64,000 bases of DNA from an uncultured Eubacteriales bacterium (GTDB lineage Bacteria > Bacillota > Clostridia > Christensenellales > Aristaeellaceae), in contig CACWZP010000001.1 in the NCBI GenBank assembly GCA_902765395.1, forward strand, positions 1 through 64,000. The letters are read 5' to 3'. The position numbers and the translations under genes were made by a program. Positions 41,252 through 49,268 of this stretch are shown here, piece by piece (the stretch's first letter is position 1; every line of letters begins with the position of its first letter). The notes under the pieces were generated by a model. It saw only the letters and a list, made by a program, of their open reading frames with translations, did not search any database and had not been told where the DNA came from.

Positions 41252-42847
41252 TCAGGCCTTTGTGTTCTGGGGCACGTTCTTGTAGCGGACGATCTTTCGC
41301 GTGGTGTTGCGCACGAAGTCCTCCTTGCGCAGCACGATGCGGGCCACCTGCTTGTAGGCCGGCCGGCCCTGGTTCACCTTCTGCTTCAATTCGTTGAAAT
41401 AGGCCTCGTTGCCGGCGAATTCCTCCTCGGGGAAGATCTCCGCCACGATCAGGCCGTCCTGCTCGTAGACCAGCGCTTCCTTCACGCCGTCGTCCCGGTT
41501 GAAGTCGTTTTCCAGCTCCTCGGGGGAGATGTTCTCGCCGTTGCTCAGTATAATCAGGTTCTTCGTCCGTCCCGTCAGGAACAGGAAGCCGTCCTCGTCC
41601 ATGTAGCCCAGATCCCCGGTGGCGTACCAGCCGTCCTTCAGCACCTTCGCCGTCTCCTCCGGGTTCTTGTAGTAGCCCTTCATCACCATCGGCCCCCGGG
41701 CGAGCACCTCGCCCTCCGGGGAGATTTTGATCTCCACGTGGGGCATCAGCTGCCCGGCGCTGCCGTCGCGGTAGTGGTGGTTGCGGTTGATGGACAGCGA
41801 GGGGGAGCACTCGGTGGCGCCGTAGCCGTTGATGATCTCCACGCCGATGTCCCGGAAGAACTTCACGTAGAACGGATCCAGGTAGGCCCCGCCGCAGATC
41901 AGGTACTTCAGCCTTCCGCCGAAGGGCTCCAGGATTTGCGCAAACAGCTTCGGCCGCACGTCGATGCCCAGCTTCAGAAGCGCGCGGCTGATCCGCACGC
42001 CCCACTTGAAGGTGTTTTCCTTGCCGCTCTTTTTCACGCCGTCCCTGATCTGCTTGTAGAACACCTCCACGAACAGCGGCACCAGCGTGATGATCCCTGG
42101 CTGCGCCAGCAGCATGTCCTCCTTCAGGCGCTTCAGACTGCGGTTGATGAAGATGGTGGCCCGGAAGTGGAACCCCATCATGATGGTGACCACCAGGCCG
42201 AAGGCGTGGTGGAACGGCAGCACCGACAGCACCGAGCCGCCCTCCGGGCTGAACACCCGCGCGCCGCCGGACACGTCGCTGGCCAGGTTGCCGTGGCTGA
42301 GCATCACGCCCTTGCTGCGGCCGGAGGTGCCGGAGGTGAAGAAGATGCAGGCCAGGTCGTCGTCCTCGGGGTGGAACGGGCTGTAATCCTCCCAGCCCTC
42401 GCACTCCGCCTTTGAAAGCGCCTTCAGCGTGGTGACCGCCAGGCCCTCGATGCCCTCGGTCAGGTCTGTGTAGGCGGGGGACACGAACGCGGCGTCCACG
42501 TCCGCCTCCCGGATCATGTCGGCCACTTCATTGGCCGGCAGGTCCTTGTCGATGGGCACGGCCACGTTGCCGCTCAGCAGCGCGCCGAAGAACGCCAGCA
42601 GCCACTCGTAGGAATTTTCGCCGATGACGGCGATATGCCTGCCGCGCCCGCAGTTCTTTTCGATCCAGCAGGCGGATTTGCGCACGTCTGAGAGCACTTC
42701 CCGGCAGGTTTTGCTCTCCACGCCGTCCCGACCCGCCCGGTAGCGAAAGGCCACGAAGTCCGGCCGCTCGCGCGCGGCGGTCTCCAGCATGTCGGCGACG
42801 CTTGTGATGTCGGGGATGTCGTAATAGGGATATTTGCAGTTCTTCAA
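41252..42847 (-). CDS. AMP-forming acyl-activating ligase (long-chain acyl-CoA/acyl-ACP synthetase-like)
   Basis: A 531-residue adenylating enzyme. FFTSGTSGRSKGVMLSHGNL is the ATP loop, INGYGATECSP the acid-recognition motif, YATGDLGYMDEDGFLFLTGR the hinge region, and the late RKIVRYK Lys is probably catalytic. It activates an acid and passes it to CoA or, given the next gene, to the acyl carrier protein. TTG at 42847 is chosen because AAAGGAG lies 8 nt upstream; an ATG at 42874 lies before the ribosome site. Confidence 0.87.
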   Translation of the reverse strand: MKNCKYPYYDIPDITSVADMLETAARERPDFVAFRYRAGRDGVESKTCREVLSDVRKSACWIEKNCGRGRHIAVIGENSYEWLLAFFGALLSGNVAVPIDKDLPANEVADMIREADVDAAFVSPAYTDLTEGIEGLAVTTLKALSKAECEGWEDYSPFHPEDDDLACIFFTSGTSGRSKGVMLSHGNLASDVSGGARVFSPEGGSVLSVLPFHHAFGLVVTIMMGFHFRATIFINRSLKRLKEDMLLAQPGIITLVPLFVEVFYKQIRDGVKKSGKENTFKWGVRISRALLKLGIDVRPKLFAQILEPFGGRLKYLICGGAYLDPFYVKFFRDIGVEIINGYGATECSPSLSINRNHHYRDGSAGQLMPHVEIKISPEGEVLARGPMVMKGYYKNPEETAKVLKDGWYATGDLGYMDEDGFLFLTGRTKNLIILSNGENISPEELENDFNRDDGVKEALVYEQDGLIVAEIFPEEEFAGNEAYFNELKQKVNQGRPAYKQVARIVLRKEDFVRNTTRKIVRYKNVPQNTKA

Positions 42848-42988
42848 CGCGTCCGCTCCTTTCCGGGTGCGCATGGCGCTGGGTCGCTTCGGTGGGTGGT
42901 TTTTGGGATGTCTGTTTTTGACTATCATATCACAGGAAGCCGGAAGTTACAAGCGATTATTGTTTCAATATTTCCATTTGGCGGGCGC

Positions 42989-43018
42989 TGGACAGCGAGC
43001 AGCGTTCCCTGCTATAAT
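42989..43018 (+). promoter_or_regulatory. Promoter of the amidotransferase-flavodoxin pair
   Basis: TGGACA and TATAAT separated by 18 nt, with TGC before the -10 box. Confidence 0.7.
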
Positions 43019-43082
43019 AATGTTGATAAAACAGGGGGATGGGGGCGCTGTGCGGCCCTCCCCGGGAAGTGAGGGCAGGGCC

Positions 43083-43796
43083 ATGAAGGTGCGCTTCATC
43101 CAACAGGAAGACTGGGTCGCGCCGGGGGAATACCTCGGCTGGGCGCGGCGGAACGGCTGGGAGGTCGCGGTCACCCGGTGCTGGCTCTATGAGGAGCTGC
43201 CGCAGGCGGCGGACGCCGACCTGCTGGTGGTGCTGGGCGGGTACCAGAACCCGGCCATGACGAAGGAAGAGTGCGACTATTTCGACGCCGCGGCAGAGCG
43301 GGCGCTGATCCGGGAATACGCCCGGGCGGGCCGGATGGTCGTGGGCGTGTGCCTGGGGGCGCAGCTGGTGGGCGAGGCCCTGGGCGCGGCCTACGGCCAC
43401 AGCCCGGAGAAGGAGATCGGCCCCGTCCGGGCGCGCCTGACGGAGGCGGGCCGGGCCGACCCGTTCCTGCGGGCCTTCCCGGAGGTGTTCGACGCCGGGG
43501 AGTGGCACAACGACATGCCGGGCCTGACGGCGGACGCCGCGATCCTGGCCGAAAGCGAGGGCTGCCCGCGGCAGATCGTGCGCTATGGCCGGTACGTTTA
43601 CGGCTTCCAGACCCACATGGAGTTCACCCGGGAGATCATCGCCGCCGGGATCGAAGCCGTCGGCGGAGCCATCCGGGAGACGGGCCGCTTCGTGCAGTCG
43701 GCCGAGGCGCTGCTGGACTATGATTATACGGGCATGAACCGCCTGCTGTCCGCGTTCCTGGACGCGATGGCGGCGGACTACGCGAAGGCGCGGTGA
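43083..43796 (+). CDS. Class I glutamine amidotransferase-like protein
   Basis: A 237-residue GMP synthase-type amidotransferase. Nucleophile Cys 90 is in VVGVCLGAQL; His 178 and Glu 180 in GFQTHMEFT complete the triad. Free-standing members include gamma-glutamyl hydrolases and enzymes of unknown acceptor. GAGGGCAGGG precedes the ATG. It is followed by a flavodoxin-like gene 28 nt later. Confidence 0.87.
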   Translation: MKVRFIQQEDWVAPGEYLGWARRNGWEVAVTRCWLYEELPQAADADLLVVLGGYQNPAMTKEECDYFDAAAERALIREYARAGRMVVGVCLGAQLVGEALGAAYGHSPEKEIGPVRARLTEAGRADPFLRAFPEVFDAGEWHNDMPGLTADAAILAESEGCPRQIVRYGRYVYGFQTHMEFTREIIAAGIEAVGGAIRETGRFVQSAEALLDYDYTGMNRLLSAFLDAMAADYAKAR

Positions 43797-43824
43797 AAGT
43801 GTCGATATGAGAAGGGAGATCGCC

Positions 43825-44460
43825 ATGGGAAAGACAATCGTCGTCGTGAACGCCGGCCCCAGGAAGGGCTGGAACACCGATACGCTGATCACCGAGGCCG
43901 CGAAGGGCGCGGAGGCCGCCGGCGCGGGCATTGAGCGCTTCGACCTGTTCCGGCTGGAGAAGTACACCGGCTGCATCTCCTGCTTCGGCTGCAAGCGGGA
44001 GAGGAACAAGGGCCGCTGCGTGTGCCGGGACGGCCTGACGCCGGTGCTGGACGCCATCCGGGAATCCGACGGGCTGATCATCGGCTCCCCGAACTATTTG
44101 GGCGAGCTGACGGCCTCCTTCCGGGCACTGTACGAGCGGCTGATATTCCAGAACCTGACCTACAACCTGGAGACGCCCTGCTGCAACCCGCGGCCCGTGC
44201 CCGTGCTGCTGGTGATGACCAGCAACGCGCCGGATACCGCCTATCGGGCCCTGGTGCAAAACTACCAGCAGACGCTGAGCCGCTTCGTGGGACCGGCCCA
44301 GGCGCTGGTCAGCGGCGACACGCTGCAGCTGAAGGACTACGGCAAGACCGACTGGCCCTGGACGCTGTTCGATCCCGAGGAGAAGCAGCGCCGCCACGAG
44401 ACGGTGTTCCCGCAGGAGTGCCGGCGGGCCTTTGAGATGGGGGCGGCGCTGGCACGCTGA
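43825..44460 (+). CDS. Flavodoxin-family (NADPH-dependent FMN reductase-like) protein
   Basis: A 211-residue flavodoxin-fold protein. It opens TIVVVNAGPRKGWNTDTLI (phosphate loop), has a GCISCFGCKRERNKGRCVC Cys-rich insert seen in iron-sulfur flavoproteins, and IIGSPNYLGELTASF. The Cys spacing suggests a 4Fe-4S cluster next to the FMN. AGGGAGA precedes the ATG. A terminator follows at once. Confidence 0.85.
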   Translation: MGKTIVVVNAGPRKGWNTDTLITEAAKGAEAAGAGIERFDLFRLEKYTGCISCFGCKRERNKGRCVCRDGLTPVLDAIRESDGLIIGSPNYLGELTASFRALYERLIFQNLTYNLETPCCNPRPVPVLLVMTSNAPDTAYRALVQNYQQTLSRFVGPAQALVSGDTLQLKDYGKTDWPWTLFDPEEKQRRHETVFPQECRRAFEMGAALAR

Positions 44461-44463
44461 AAA

Positions 44464-44525
44464 AGTTCCCCGGTGCCCTGCCGGATTTGGTTTCCGAAGA
44501 GGCAACGGGGAATGCACTTTTTGGC
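44464..44525 (+). terminator. Terminator of the flavodoxin gene, inside a repeat
   Basis: Arms GTTCCCCG and CGGGGAA enclose about 40 nt with inner hairpins, and CACTTTTTGG follows. The same outline recurs in inverse orientation at 45132-45199. Confidence 0.65.
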
Positions 44526-45131
44526 GGTGCAACGCATCTTCAAAGCCTTCCCCCATGGGGGAGGTGGATTTGGCGGAAAATGCTTGCATTTTTCGTCAAA
44601 GACGGATGAGGCCTTTGCGACAGTTGTACGGAAATGGGGAACCGAAGGACGGCTCTTTTTGGCGGCCTGCGCTCGCTGTTCAGTGAAGCTTCGCGTTCGG
44701 CACCCTGCGCCGAGCCGATCGCTTCAATTCACGGCTCGGCAGGCCGCCGCGTGATGGGGGTGCAGCGATAGATGTGGCAGTCCTGAAGAGGGGTGCCCCA
44801 CCGTCTCGCCTGCGGCGAGCCACCTCCCCATTGAGATGGGGAGGCTTTTGGTTTGCACATAATCTTCTGTAGGGGCGGCGTTGCGGCGCCCGCCCAAAGC
44901 CTTTCCCCTTCAGGGGCATCGAGCGCCAGGAAAAATGTCCAGTGGACATTTTAGTGGTTCGAGTGCCCGGGAAACAGTCCAGTGGACTGTTTCAAGCGAG
45001 AATGGGTCGGCAGGCTCCCGTCGATGGGGTCGGTAGACCCGCGGCAGGTAGCCGAGCGCAGCCCGGAGGGCAAGACGCAGGCGAAACCCGCGCTTGCCGT
45101 GAGGCAGAAGCACGGGGCGTTTTGTTCTGAA

Positions 45132-45199
45132 ACATGCCGCCAAAAAAGTCCGTTCCCCGGTTTCCTCCCGAAGCAATTTCGAGAGAGGAACCGGGGAAC
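45132..45199 (-). terminator. Terminator after the DUF4342 gene
   Basis: On the minus strand GTTCCCCGGTT and AACCGGGGAAC arms close a hairpin, followed by GGACTTTTTTGG. The DUF4342 gene ends at 45235. Confidence 0.75.
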
Positions 45200-45234
45200 G
45201 GCATTCATATTCACCTAATGTATATCTGTTCCGC

Positions 45235-45825
45235 TTACGCCTTCGCAGCGGCCCGCTTCATGGAATCGGCGGCATCGGCGGCCTTGCCCAGGGCGTTGTT
45301 GATGCTCTCGCGGCCCAGCTCCTTGCCGGAGAAGCTGTAGCGGCAGCCGGCGAACAGGCCGATCACCAGCAGCGGCACGCACACCCAGAAGGCGCACAGC
45401 AGCAGGATCGCCAGCGCGGTCACGGGCATGGTCAGCAGCTGCTCCTCGCCCCGCTGGACGGTGAAGCGGTTGCGGTTGCCGCAGGCCAGCAGGCGGCGGA
45501 TGTGCTCGCCCAGGTTCTTCAGGGCCTTGCCGTGGCAGCTCTTCTTGGATTCAGTGTGCTTCGGCGCTTCCACCACTTCGATCTTCACGCCTTCCTCCGT
45601 CGCGGTTTCCTCGGCGGCGGCCTCCTCCGGGGCGGCCTGCACAGCGGTGGCCGTGCCGGACTCGGCGAACTCGTGCAGCTCCTGCATCCGGCGGAACTTC
45701 TCCTTTTCCAGCAGGTGGGTGGCCGTCAGCGTGTTCCAGTCGCTGGCCTCCAGGGCGGTCTTGGCTTCCTCCAGGGTCACGTCGCACTTCTCAGAGAGAT
45801 TCTCGGTCATTTCATACTGCGTCAT
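45235..45825 (-). CDS. UBA-like/DUF4342 small membrane protein
   Basis: A 196-residue protein. Residues 10-40 (LSEKCDVTLEEAKTALEASD) form a UBA-like three-helix unit; a charged linker rich in Ala and Glu follows; the C-terminal part NRFTVQRGEEQLLTMP plus a hydrophobic segment (VTALAILLLCAFWVCVPLLV) matches DUF4342. Function unknown. GGAGG precedes the ATG at 45825. It has its own promoter and a terminator, so it is monocistronic. Confidence 0.85.
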   Translation of the reverse strand: MTQYEMTENLSEKCDVTLEEAKTALEASDWNTLTATHLLEKEKFRRMQELHEFAESGTATAVQAAPEEAAAEETATEEGVKIEVVEAPKHTESKKSCHGKALKNLGEHIRRLLACGNRNRFTVQRGEEQLLTMPVTALAILLLCAFWVCVPLLVIGLFAGCRYSFSGKELGRESINNALGKAADAADSMKRAAAKA

Positions 45826-45856
45826 GGTTTTGTCCTCCGTTCGTTTTGATGGGCCC

Positions 45857-45884
45857 ATTATAGCAGTCGAAAATGAGATGGCAA
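45857..45884 (-). promoter_or_regulatory. Promoter of the DUF4342 gene
   Basis: On the minus strand TTGCCA (45884-45879) and TATAAT (45862-45857) are 16 nt apart, with TGC before the -10 box. Confidence 0.75.
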
Positions 45885-45932
45885 GAAAACTGGATTAGGG
45901 TTTCATTAGAAAACGATTTCGCCCTTCTCATA

Positions 45933-45968
45933 AAACGCCCCGCGCTTCGATGATGGAACGCGGGGCTT
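45933..45968 (-). terminator. Terminator of the YczE-like gene
   Basis: GCCCCGCG and CGCGGGGC arms with a 14-nt loop; on the minus strand the stem is followed by TTTTA. Confidence 0.7.
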
Positions 45969-45977
45969 CAATGGGTT

Positions 45978-46625
45978 TCACTTCCCGGCGATCTCCCGCA
46001 CCACCTGCGCCGCGTCCCTGTGGACGACGCTGCGGGGCTCAAAGCGCAGCAGGCTGTAGACCAGCTGCATCACCAGGCCGGCGCCGAAGGTGCTGATGAG
46101 GGTGCCCACGCCCACGGGCCCGCCCAGCAGCCAGCCCGCCAGCAGCACCGCCGCCCAGAGCAGTATCTCCACCACGCCGATGGGCAGCCGGGGCATGCGC
46201 TTGCCAAGCCCCACCAGCAGCGCGTCCCGGGGGCCGCAGCACTGCCCGGCGCTCATGTAGATCCACATGCCCAGCGCCATGAATGCGAAACCGGCCGCCA
46301 TGATGGCGATGCCCAGCCACATGTTCCCGTTGGCGGGCAGGGGGTTCAGGTCGTTGAACATCTGCACGAAGTTGCCGGTGAGCAGCGCGTCGATGATGGT
46401 GCCGAAGCCGATGCGCTCCTTCAGCAGCAGGTCGACGCCCAGGATCACCAGGGCCATGGCCGTCATGGACAGCCCGTAATTCAGCGGCGTGTGCCCGGCG
46501 ATGCCCATGCCCAGGCAGTCCCAGGGCGCCAGGCCGATGTTGGCGAATATGGTCAGGTGCACGCCCAGGGCGAACACCAGCAGCCCTGCCGCGATCTGCA
46601 GCCATTGGAGAAGCGCGCGTTTCAT
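45978..46625 (-). CDS. YczE/YitT-like membrane protein
   Basis: A 215-residue protein with about five helices. GVHLTIFANIGLAPWDCLGMG at the start and SAGQCCGPRDALLVGLGKR in the middle are hallmark motifs of YczE-like proteins. Transport function is likely but unproven. It lies 22 nt after the GH43-like gene and may be co-transcribed with it. Confidence 0.85.
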   Translation of the reverse strand: MKRALLQWLQIAAGLLVFALGVHLTIFANIGLAPWDCLGMGIAGHTPLNYGLSMTAMALVILGVDLLLKERIGFGTIIDALLTGNFVQMFNDLNPLPANGNMWLGIAIMAAGFAFMALGMWIYMSAGQCCGPRDALLVGLGKRMPRLPIGVVEILLWAAVLLAGWLLGGPVGVGTLISTFGAGLVMQLVYSLLRFEPRSVVHRDAAQVVREIAGK

Positions 46626-46647
46626 GGCATTTGTACCTCCGGCTTCC

Positions 46648-48258
46648 TTATAATACCCGCACGCGCAGGCGCACCGAGCGCGCCGCCTCCGGCAGGTCCT
46701 CCTCCGCGCTCATCTGGAAATAGGGCGTGCCGTCCGCACGGAAGTGCACCCGGCGGATGCCGTCGCAGCGCAGGTGCTCGTGCAGGGCCGTCTCCCCGTG
46801 ATAGGCGATCATCCACTCGCCGTACTCATTCTGATAGAAGGAATGGTGGCCCGGGCCGTACTCCCCCGGCACGGAGTGGAAGGAAAGCACCGGCGGGATG
46901 CTCTTTTCCCAGCTGGAAAGCAGCGTCAGGTCGTCCGCGCCGTCCGCGGTCAGCAGCCCCAGGGCGTAGGTATAGGCGTTGGCGGAGCCGCCGGAGTAGG
47001 CCAGGTACACCTTCCCGTCCAGCACCAGCGCGTGGGGGCCTTCGTTGTTGATGGTCCCGGCCACGTTCTCCCAGCCGTACAGCGGCCGGGTGAGCAGCAC
47101 CGGCTCGCCGGTCAGCCGCCAGGGCTCCCGCTCGTCGATGGTGGCGATGTACAGCATGGAGCCGGTGTCCATGGGCGTGCCGATGTGCCGCCGGTAGGAC
47201 CAGGTCACGTAGGCGCCGCTGGCGGCGCGGATGAACGTCATGTCCAGGGTGATGCCGTCGGTGGAGAGGGGGCTTCCGTCCCGGCGCACCACGGGCACCG
47301 GGTCCTCCCAGTCCTCGGCGCGGATGACGCTGCCGCCCTTCTTCAGCCGCATCATGTGGCACTGGGGGCCCCATTCGTGCCCGCTGACGGCGAAGAGGAT
47401 GTAGGCCTCGCCGCCGATCAGGTGCCATTCCGGGGCCCAGAAGGTCTGCTCGAAGCCCCGGGCCGCATCGAAGGGCAGGATCAGATGCTCCTCGACGCCC
47501 GGCGCGAACAGGCCTTCCACGGTGTCCGCCTCGCGGATGTAGAGCCCGATGTCGTCCAGGTTGTCGTTGGTGCCCAGGAAGTGCCACTTGCCCTCCCAGC
47601 GGAAGATGACCGGGTCGCCGTAGCCCTCCGCCAGCGGGAAGGGGAAGGCCTGCCGGATGATCTCGCCGCCAATCTCATGGACGCCGGGGCGGCTGAAGTC
47701 CACGGAGGCCGCGTCCCACCGGACGGACTTGACCGCCCGGGAGCCGTCGCTGTAGAGCACCTCCGCGCAAACCCTCTCGAGTTCGGCGGGGCTCTTCACC
47801 GCGGCCTCCTCCGGCAGGACCACCCTCTGCTGGCGTATCGGGCTCCAATACGCGATGGCCGCCCCGGCGATCTCCGCGTCCACGGCCAGGGCGTCGGTGG
47901 CCGGGTAGTCGGCCCCGTCCACCATCCCGACCTCCTCGAAGCGGATCAGGTCCCGGGTCTTCCACAGGAAGCTGCCGCCCGCCGGCTCGCCGCTCTCGTA
48001 CACCAGGCGGCCCAGTATGCCGATGGCGCCGTCCTCCATGGGGAAGATGGCGGGTTCGACCACGCCCAGGGGCACGATGGTGTCCTCGTCCGAGACGCAG
48101 CCCCGGGGGAACAGCACGCCGTAGTTGCGGTTCAGCGGCTGCCGCTCCCCGCCGGGGCGCTGATACGCCAGGTGCACGGCATTGGCCAGCCCCGCCGGAC
48201 AGGCGTCCGGGTCCACCGGGCGGGTGTATACGGAAAACAGTATCGGCTGGTTGCTCAT
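46648..48258 (-). CDS. GH43-like glycoside hydrolase
   Basis: A 536-residue protein. The five-bladed propeller features of GH43 are seen in the second half: EGYGDPVIFRWEGKWHFLGT (Asp 215), FWAPEWHLIGGEAYILFA, and the candidate catalytic Glu in GTINNEGPHALVLDG. These enzymes cut arabinan, xylan or related side chains. No signal peptide, so it may act on imported oligomers. An N-terminal part of about 200 residues is divergent. AGGAGG precedes the ATG at 48258. Confidence 0.82.
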   Translation of the reverse strand: MSNQPILFSVYTRPVDPDACPAGLANAVHLAYQRPGGERQPLNRNYGVLFPRGCVSDEDTIVPLGVVEPAIFPMEDGAIGILGRLVYESGEPAGGSFLWKTRDLIRFEEVGMVDGADYPATDALAVDAEIAGAAIAYWSPIRQQRVVLPEEAAVKSPAELERVCAEVLYSDGSRAVKSVRWDAASVDFSRPGVHEIGGEIIRQAFPFPLAEGYGDPVIFRWEGKWHFLGTNDNLDDIGLYIREADTVEGLFAPGVEEHLILPFDAARGFEQTFWAPEWHLIGGEAYILFAVSGHEWGPQCHMMRLKKGGSVIRAEDWEDPVPVVRRDGSPLSTDGITLDMTFIRAASGAYVTWSYRRHIGTPMDTGSMLYIATIDEREPWRLTGEPVLLTRPLYGWENVAGTINNEGPHALVLDGKVYLAYSGGSANAYTYALGLLTADGADDLTLLSSWEKSIPPVLSFHSVPGEYGPGHHSFYQNEYGEWMIAYHGETALHEHLRCDGIRRVHFRADGTPYFQMSAEEDLPEAARSVRLRVRVL

Positions 48259-48292
48259 GGCGGGGCCCTCCTGCGCGTTTTTGCTGCTCAAC

Positions 48293-48321
48293 AGTATACC
48301 ATGCCCCGCCCCCGCGATCAA
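48293..48321 (-). promoter_or_regulatory. Promoter of the GH43-like gene
   Basis: On the minus strand TTGATC (48321-48316) and TATACT (48298-48293) are 17 nt apart. It is back to back with the patatin promoter. Confidence 0.65.
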
Positions 48322-48333
48322 GTAGAAGAGAGA

Positions 48334-48362
48334 TGGCAAAATCGGCGGCGCTGTGCTATAAT
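48334..48362 (+). promoter_or_regulatory. Promoter of the patatin gene
   Basis: TGGCAA and TATAAT separated by 17 nt, with TGC before the -10 box, 31 nt before the start codon. Nearly the same sequence occurs at 33372-33400. Confidence 0.78.
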
Positions 48363-48393
48363 GGGGCCATGGGAGAAACCGGAGGCGATATCA

Positions 48394-49251
48394 ATGAAGA
48401 CGGCGCTGGTCATGGAGGGCGGGGCCATGCGGGGCATGTTCACCTGCGGCGTGATCGACGCGCTGATGGAGCGGGGCATTGCCTTCGACGGCGCCGCCGG
48501 GATCTCCGCCGGGGCGGTGTTCGGCTGCAACTACAAGTCCGGCCAGAGGGGCCGGGCGATCCGCTACAACAAGCGCTACTGCGGCGACCCGCGGTATTGC
48601 AGCGTGCGCTCGCTGCTGACCACCGGAGACCTGTACGGCGCGGACTTCTGCTATCGCGAGCTGCCGGACGAGCTGGACGTGTTCGACCGGGCGGCGTTCC
48701 GGGAGAATTCCATGGCCTTTTTCGTGGGCGCCACGGACGTGGAGACGGGCGGGTGCGTCTATCGCGAATTGAGGGACGGCGGCGCGGAGGACATGCTCTG
48801 GCTGCGGGCGTCGGCGTCCATGCCGGCGGTGTCCCGGCCCGTGGCCGTGGACGGGCGCAGGCTGCTGGACGGCGGCATCAGCGACGCGGTGCCCTTTGCG
48901 TTCATGGAGGGCCTGGGCTACGACCGCAACGTGATCGTGCTCACCCAGCCCAGGGGCTATCGCAAATCGCCCGCCGCCGGCATGCCGCTGATGCGGCTCA
49001 TGCTGCGAAGGTACCCGCGGGTGGCCCGGGCCATGGCCGCGCGGCACGAGATGTACAACCGGCAGATGGAGCAGATCGACGCCCGGGAGGCGTGCGGCGC
49101 GGCGCTGGTGATCCGGCCGCCGGAGCCGCTGGGCATCCGCCGCACGGAGAAGCGGCCGGAGGAGCTGGAGCGGGTGTACCGGATCGGCGTCCGGGAGGCG
49201 CAGCGGCGGATGGATGAAGTCGCGGCCTTCCTGGCCGGTGAGCGGAGCTGA
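48394..49251 (+). CDS. Patatin-like phospholipase
   Basis: A 285-residue patatin of the YjjU/RssA-like group. ALVMEGGAMRGMFTCGVID is the oxyanion Gly-rich motif, Ser 38 in GISAGAVFG is the nucleophile and the Asp of LLDGGISDAVP completes the dyad. It probably hydrolyses lipid esters in the cytoplasm. GGAGGCG precedes ATG 48394. Confidence 0.9.
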   Translation: MKTALVMEGGAMRGMFTCGVIDALMERGIAFDGAAGISAGAVFGCNYKSGQRGRAIRYNKRYCGDPRYCSVRSLLTTGDLYGADFCYRELPDELDVFDRAAFRENSMAFFVGATDVETGGCVYRELRDGGAEDMLWLRASASMPAVSRPVAVDGRRLLDGGISDAVPFAFMEGLGYDRNVIVLTQPRGYRKSPAAGMPLMRLMLRRYPRVARAMAARHEMYNRQMEQIDAREACGAALVIRPPEPLGIRRTEKRPEELERVYRIGVREAQRRMDEVAAFLAGERS

Positions 49252-49268
49252 AAACGGGAGGAACAAAG

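Larger units (their letters stand above)
44464..45199. repeat. Gene-free mosaic of inverted repeats and hairpins
   Basis: About 770 nt without a credible gene. Its two ends carry inverted, related terminator hairpins (CTTTTTGGCGG boxes). Inside lie two inverted copies of an intergenic element: CCTTCCCCCATGGGGGAGG with a following hairpin and GACGGATGAGG (44543-44612), and its counterpart at about 44790-44850. Two compensating palindromes follow: AATGTCC-AGT-GGACATT (44935-44951) and AACAGTCC-AGT-GGACTGTT (44973-44991). Then GGTCGGTAGACCC-type short hairpins. Only short unconvincing frames cover it. Confidence 0.75.

Noticed and set aside
44464-45234. Several short open frames on both strands (60-90 codons)
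   Set aside because: They translate hairpins and repeats, with no ribosome sites and no plausible protein composition.
46744-48393. Long plus-strand extension upstream of the patatin gene
   Set aside because: It runs antisense to the GH43-like gene; the patatin has a promoter and ribosome site directly before ATG 48394.
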